Below, in pieces: positions 7,470 through 8,790 of a stretch of 8,790 nucleotides of DNA. A model generated the notes under the pieces. The model was not told the origin of the DNA, searched no databases, and saw nothing but the letters and a program-made list of their open reading frames with translations. Location of the stretch: contig JAFZKR010000079.1 of assembly GCA_017551845.1 (NCBI GenBank), positions 1 through 8,790 on the forward strand, read 5' to 3'. The translations under genes were made by a program, and so were the position numbers. Source of the stretch: Bacteroidaceae bacterium. Its GTDB lineage: Bacteria > Bacteroidota > Bacteroidia > Bacteroidales > Bacteroidaceae. Positions within the stretch are counted from its first letter, which is position 1. The number at the start of each line of letters is the position of its first letter.

Positions 7470-7508
7470 AAAATGTGAAATTGGGGGCAGTCCCCAATTT
7501 CACATTTT
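7470..7508 (-). terminator. Perfect 17-bp inverted repeat, likely rho-independent terminator
   Basis: The arms aaaatgtgaaattgggg (7470-7486) and ccccaatttcacatttt (7492-7508) are perfect complements around a 5-base loop, gcagt. Each outer end is A/T only, so either transcript would end in a short U-run. On the minus strand it follows the small peptide gene by 6 bases and precedes the operon promoter, the expected place for a terminator. The symmetric GGGG-GCAGT-CCCC core also resembles a dispersed palindromic (REP-like) element. Confidence 0.75.
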
Positions 7509-7514
7509 ATTTTA

Positions 7515-7643
7515 CTATCGGTCATTGTCGGGATTTCCCCAGTTGAAGGGGTTGTCGCCACCCAGTCCGCTCGTGCAGATGAGCGGAACATGAGGTTTTA
7601 AATCATACACCATAAACGTCGGCTTCTCGTATTTCTTTTTCAT
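7515..7643 (-). CDS. Small peptide, 42 residues, 'MKKKYEKPT' type, function unknown
   Basis: Short open frame of 42 codons ending in TAG. The peptide starts MKKKYEKPTFMVYDLK (1-16), continues through a short hydrophobic part with one Cys (PLICTSG, 20-26) and ends Gly/Asn/Asp-rich with a Trp (GDNPFNWGNPDNDR, 29-42). Three things support it as a real gene: a strong GGAGGA ribosome site 7 bases before the ATG, its position 15 bases after the stop of the surface-protein gene, and a terminator directly after it. Short peptides opening with MKK-Y-KP are, from general knowledge, common in Prevotella and Bacteroides and mostly lack a function. There is no classical signal peptide or membrane segment. 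It might be a processed or secreted peptide, or a partner of the upstream surface protein; both are guesses. Confidence 0.72.
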   Translation of the reverse strand: MKKKYEKPTFMVYDLKPHVPLICTSGLGGDNPFNWGNPDNDR

Positions 7644-7650
7644 CGTACTC

Positions 7651-7656
7651 TCCTCC
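7651..7656 (-). promoter_or_regulatory. Strong Shine-Dalgarno site of the small peptide gene
   Basis: GGAGGA on the minus strand, 7 bases before the ATG at 7643 and directly after the TGA of the upstream gene (TGATAGGAGGAG). Such a full site is unusual in Bacteroidetes, where most genes, including the five in the operon here, show weak or no Shine-Dalgarno sequence. Confidence 0.75.
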
Positions 7657-7658
7657 TA

Positions 7659-8790
7659 TCATTTAATAACTACCTTGCGGCCACTATTGATATACATGCC
7701 CTTCTGCGTCGGCTCGCCCGCGAGTCGTTGCCCGTCGGGCAAATACCACACGCTGTCCGCATTCGTGTCATCCGATGACGTTATTACCGTCGTCGTGCCG
7801 TCCTCGCCGCCGAAGTTCATCACCACCCGTGTCGTAGCGTGGTTGCCCGATGCCGTCGGTACCACAAAATACGCACGATTGGCCCGCAGCGTCCTCGGTG
7901 CCGAGGCATAGCCTATCGTATTCCCGCTGCCCAAGTAGATTATCTCGTCGATATTCCCGTCGGTAATCGCAAACGGGCTGTAGGTGCCCGTGAATGTCAC
8001 CTTCCCATCCTCGCTGGTGACGGCTGTAGGATTGTCGGCTACAATGCTCACGCCCGTGAATGTCGGATTCTGGATATCGGTGACCAGCAACTGCAGTTCG
8101 GCTATTTGCATTGTGTTGTCGATGCCCTGGCTCACTTCGAAGCGGAAGTACCGGTAAGTGCCCAGTTTATCGGCAGCAATGTCGTAGGTCCTCGATTTAA
8201 GGTTGCCTGGGGGCAAGCATTGTTCGGAGTTCACTGTCGTGTTGCAGAAGTCAATCACCGTCCACTCCGCATCCGTGACTTTCATCTTGGCTTTGAGGGT
8301 CCATATATAGGGATTCCAATAAATGTGCGTTCCCGCATCGTCGCACGTGGTCAGCGTGTAGCCTGTCACACAGATGGGATAGGCGGCGGAAAACTCGCAC
8401 ACCCAAGCATTGCCATCGCGGTGCGTTTTGCTTGAGCACCACTTGGTCTGCACGTCGCCGTCCACCAGGTTAGCGTAGCCCTCATTGTCGTATCCCGCAG
8501 TGCCGCTGATGGCGGTATAGGGCTGGCTCTGGGTGTCGAAGCTGGCTCGCTTCACGATGTAGGGCCACCCGGCCACAATGCTTGTGGCATCCTTGAAGTT
8601 CAGGTAGAGTGTTGAGCCGTCTAAACCTGTTTTATGTCCGTTGCAGGTCGTCTCGGTGTCGAGTTCCTTCACGGTGAAACCCTCTAACGGCGTGCCCTCG
8701 AGGCTGCTCAGCGAAAACGGCAGGCAGAGTGTGTTCCAGTCATCGTCGGAGTATAGCGTGCGGTCGCTGAGGATAACTTTATACTGTTTG
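7659..8790 (-). CDS. Surface/secreted protein with nested discoidin-like (F5/8 type C) domain, 5' end outside window
   Basis: C-terminal 376 residues of a larger protein. The frame is open to the window edge, so the GTG at 8672 is an internal Val codon, not a start. Visible residues 1-82 (VILSDRTLYSDDDWNTLCLP, then LYLNFKDAT and AGWPYIVK) and 239-376 (NPTFTGVSI, VTFTGTYSPF, RAYFVVP, then WYLPDGQRLAGEPTQKG and GRKVVIK) together make the C-terminal module common in Prevotella/Bacteroides surface proteins, often beside BspA-like leucine-rich repeats. Between them, about residues 83-238 look like a discoidin domain: NLVDGDVQTKWCS, a WVCEFSAAYPICVTGYTL strand pair, then YRYFRFEVSQ and QIAELQLL. 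Discoidin domains usually bind glycans or other surface ligands. The final GMYINSGRKVVIK resembles a C-terminal secretion/sorting tail, but type IX export is only inferred. Followed 15 bases later by the small peptide gene. Confidence 0.85.
   Translation of the reverse strand, partial: KQYKVILSDRTLYSDDDWNTLCLPFSLSSLEGTPLEGFTVKELDTETTCNGHKTGLDGSTLYLNFKDATSIVAGWPYIVKRASFDTQSQPYTAISGTAGYDNEGYANLVDGDVQTKWCSSKTHRDGNAWVCEFSAAYPICVTGYTLTTCDDAGTHIYWNPYIWTLKAKMKVTDAEWTVIDFCNTTVNSEQCLPPGNLKSRTYDIAADKLGTYRYFRFEVSQGIDNTMQIAELQLLVTDIQNPTFTGVSIVADNPTAVTSEDGKVTFTGTYSPFAITDGNIDEIIYLGSGNTIGYASAPRTLRANRAYFVVPTASGNHATTRVVMNFGGEDGTTTVITSSDDTNADSVWYLPDGQRLAGEPTQKGMYINSGRKVVIK
8076..8543 (-). other. Discoidin-like module inserted within the surface-protein domain
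   Basis: Encodes about 156 residues between the YIVKRA strand end and the NPTFTGVSI strand start, which normally follow each other in this type of C-terminal module. Discoidin hallmarks visible are LVDGD-x-x-T-x-W, paired aromatic strands and the terminal RYFRFEV...IAELQLL. Boundaries are approximate, to within about 10 residues. Confidence 0.65.

Noticed and set aside
7839..8435. Plus-strand open frame of 198 codons opposite the discoidin-like protein
   Set aside because: The minus strand here encodes clear discoidin and surface-module motifs; the plus frame looks like a by-product of composition.
8670..8672. GTG as start codon of the discoidin-like protein
   Set aside because: The frame stays open upstream to the window edge and encodes conserved module sequence (VILSDRTLYSDDDWNTLCLP), so this GTG is internal.

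Overview
The window looks like a gut or rumen Bacteroidales chromosome, most likely Prevotella-like. The reasons are a FucP-type sugar permease, a lipoprotein GH32 with the N-terminal extension typical of Bacteroides/Prevotella fructanases, a surface protein with the characteristic Prevotella/Bacteroides C-terminus (WY-L-DGQ-L...PTQKG-YI...GRKVVIK), a promoter fitting the Bacteroidetes TTG-N20-TAnnTTTG pattern, and mostly weak Shine-Dalgarno sites. The species call is inference. Every supported gene lies on the minus strand, so the window reads from right to left.

Right part (8790 to about 7470): the C-terminal 376 residues of a surface protein whose start lies beyond the window. A discoidin-like (F5/8 type C) module is inserted inside an otherwise continuous Prevotella/Bacteroides surface domain. 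Fifteen bases after its stop, behind an unusually strong GGAGGA ribosome site, comes a 42-codon gene for a small peptide of the 'MKKKYEKPT' kind. This unit ends at a perfect 17-bp inverted repeat that can act as a terminator.

Left part (7458 to 1): a promoter followed by five tightly packed genes, with gaps of 9 to 18 bases, that look like one operon. In order of transcription they are an 885-residue secreted GH13 glucosidase fused to a CE1-like esterase, two secreted alpha/beta-hydrolase esterases, a GH32 fructosidase lipoprotein, and an MFS sugar permease cut by the window edge. Two glycoside hydrolase families with glucosyl and fructosyl specificity, three esterase domains and a monosaccharide-type permease suggest breakdown of an acyl-decorated sucrose, fructo-oligosaccharide or glucan in the periplasm or at the surface. 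The released hexose would enter through the permease. No SusC/SusD pair or regulator is visible. The acylated-substrate idea is inference from gene content and is the most interesting hypothesis here.

No tRNA, rRNA, CRISPR array or transposase gene was seen. No stretch above 300 bases lacks a gene; the largest gap is 7403-7514, which holds the promoter and the terminator.
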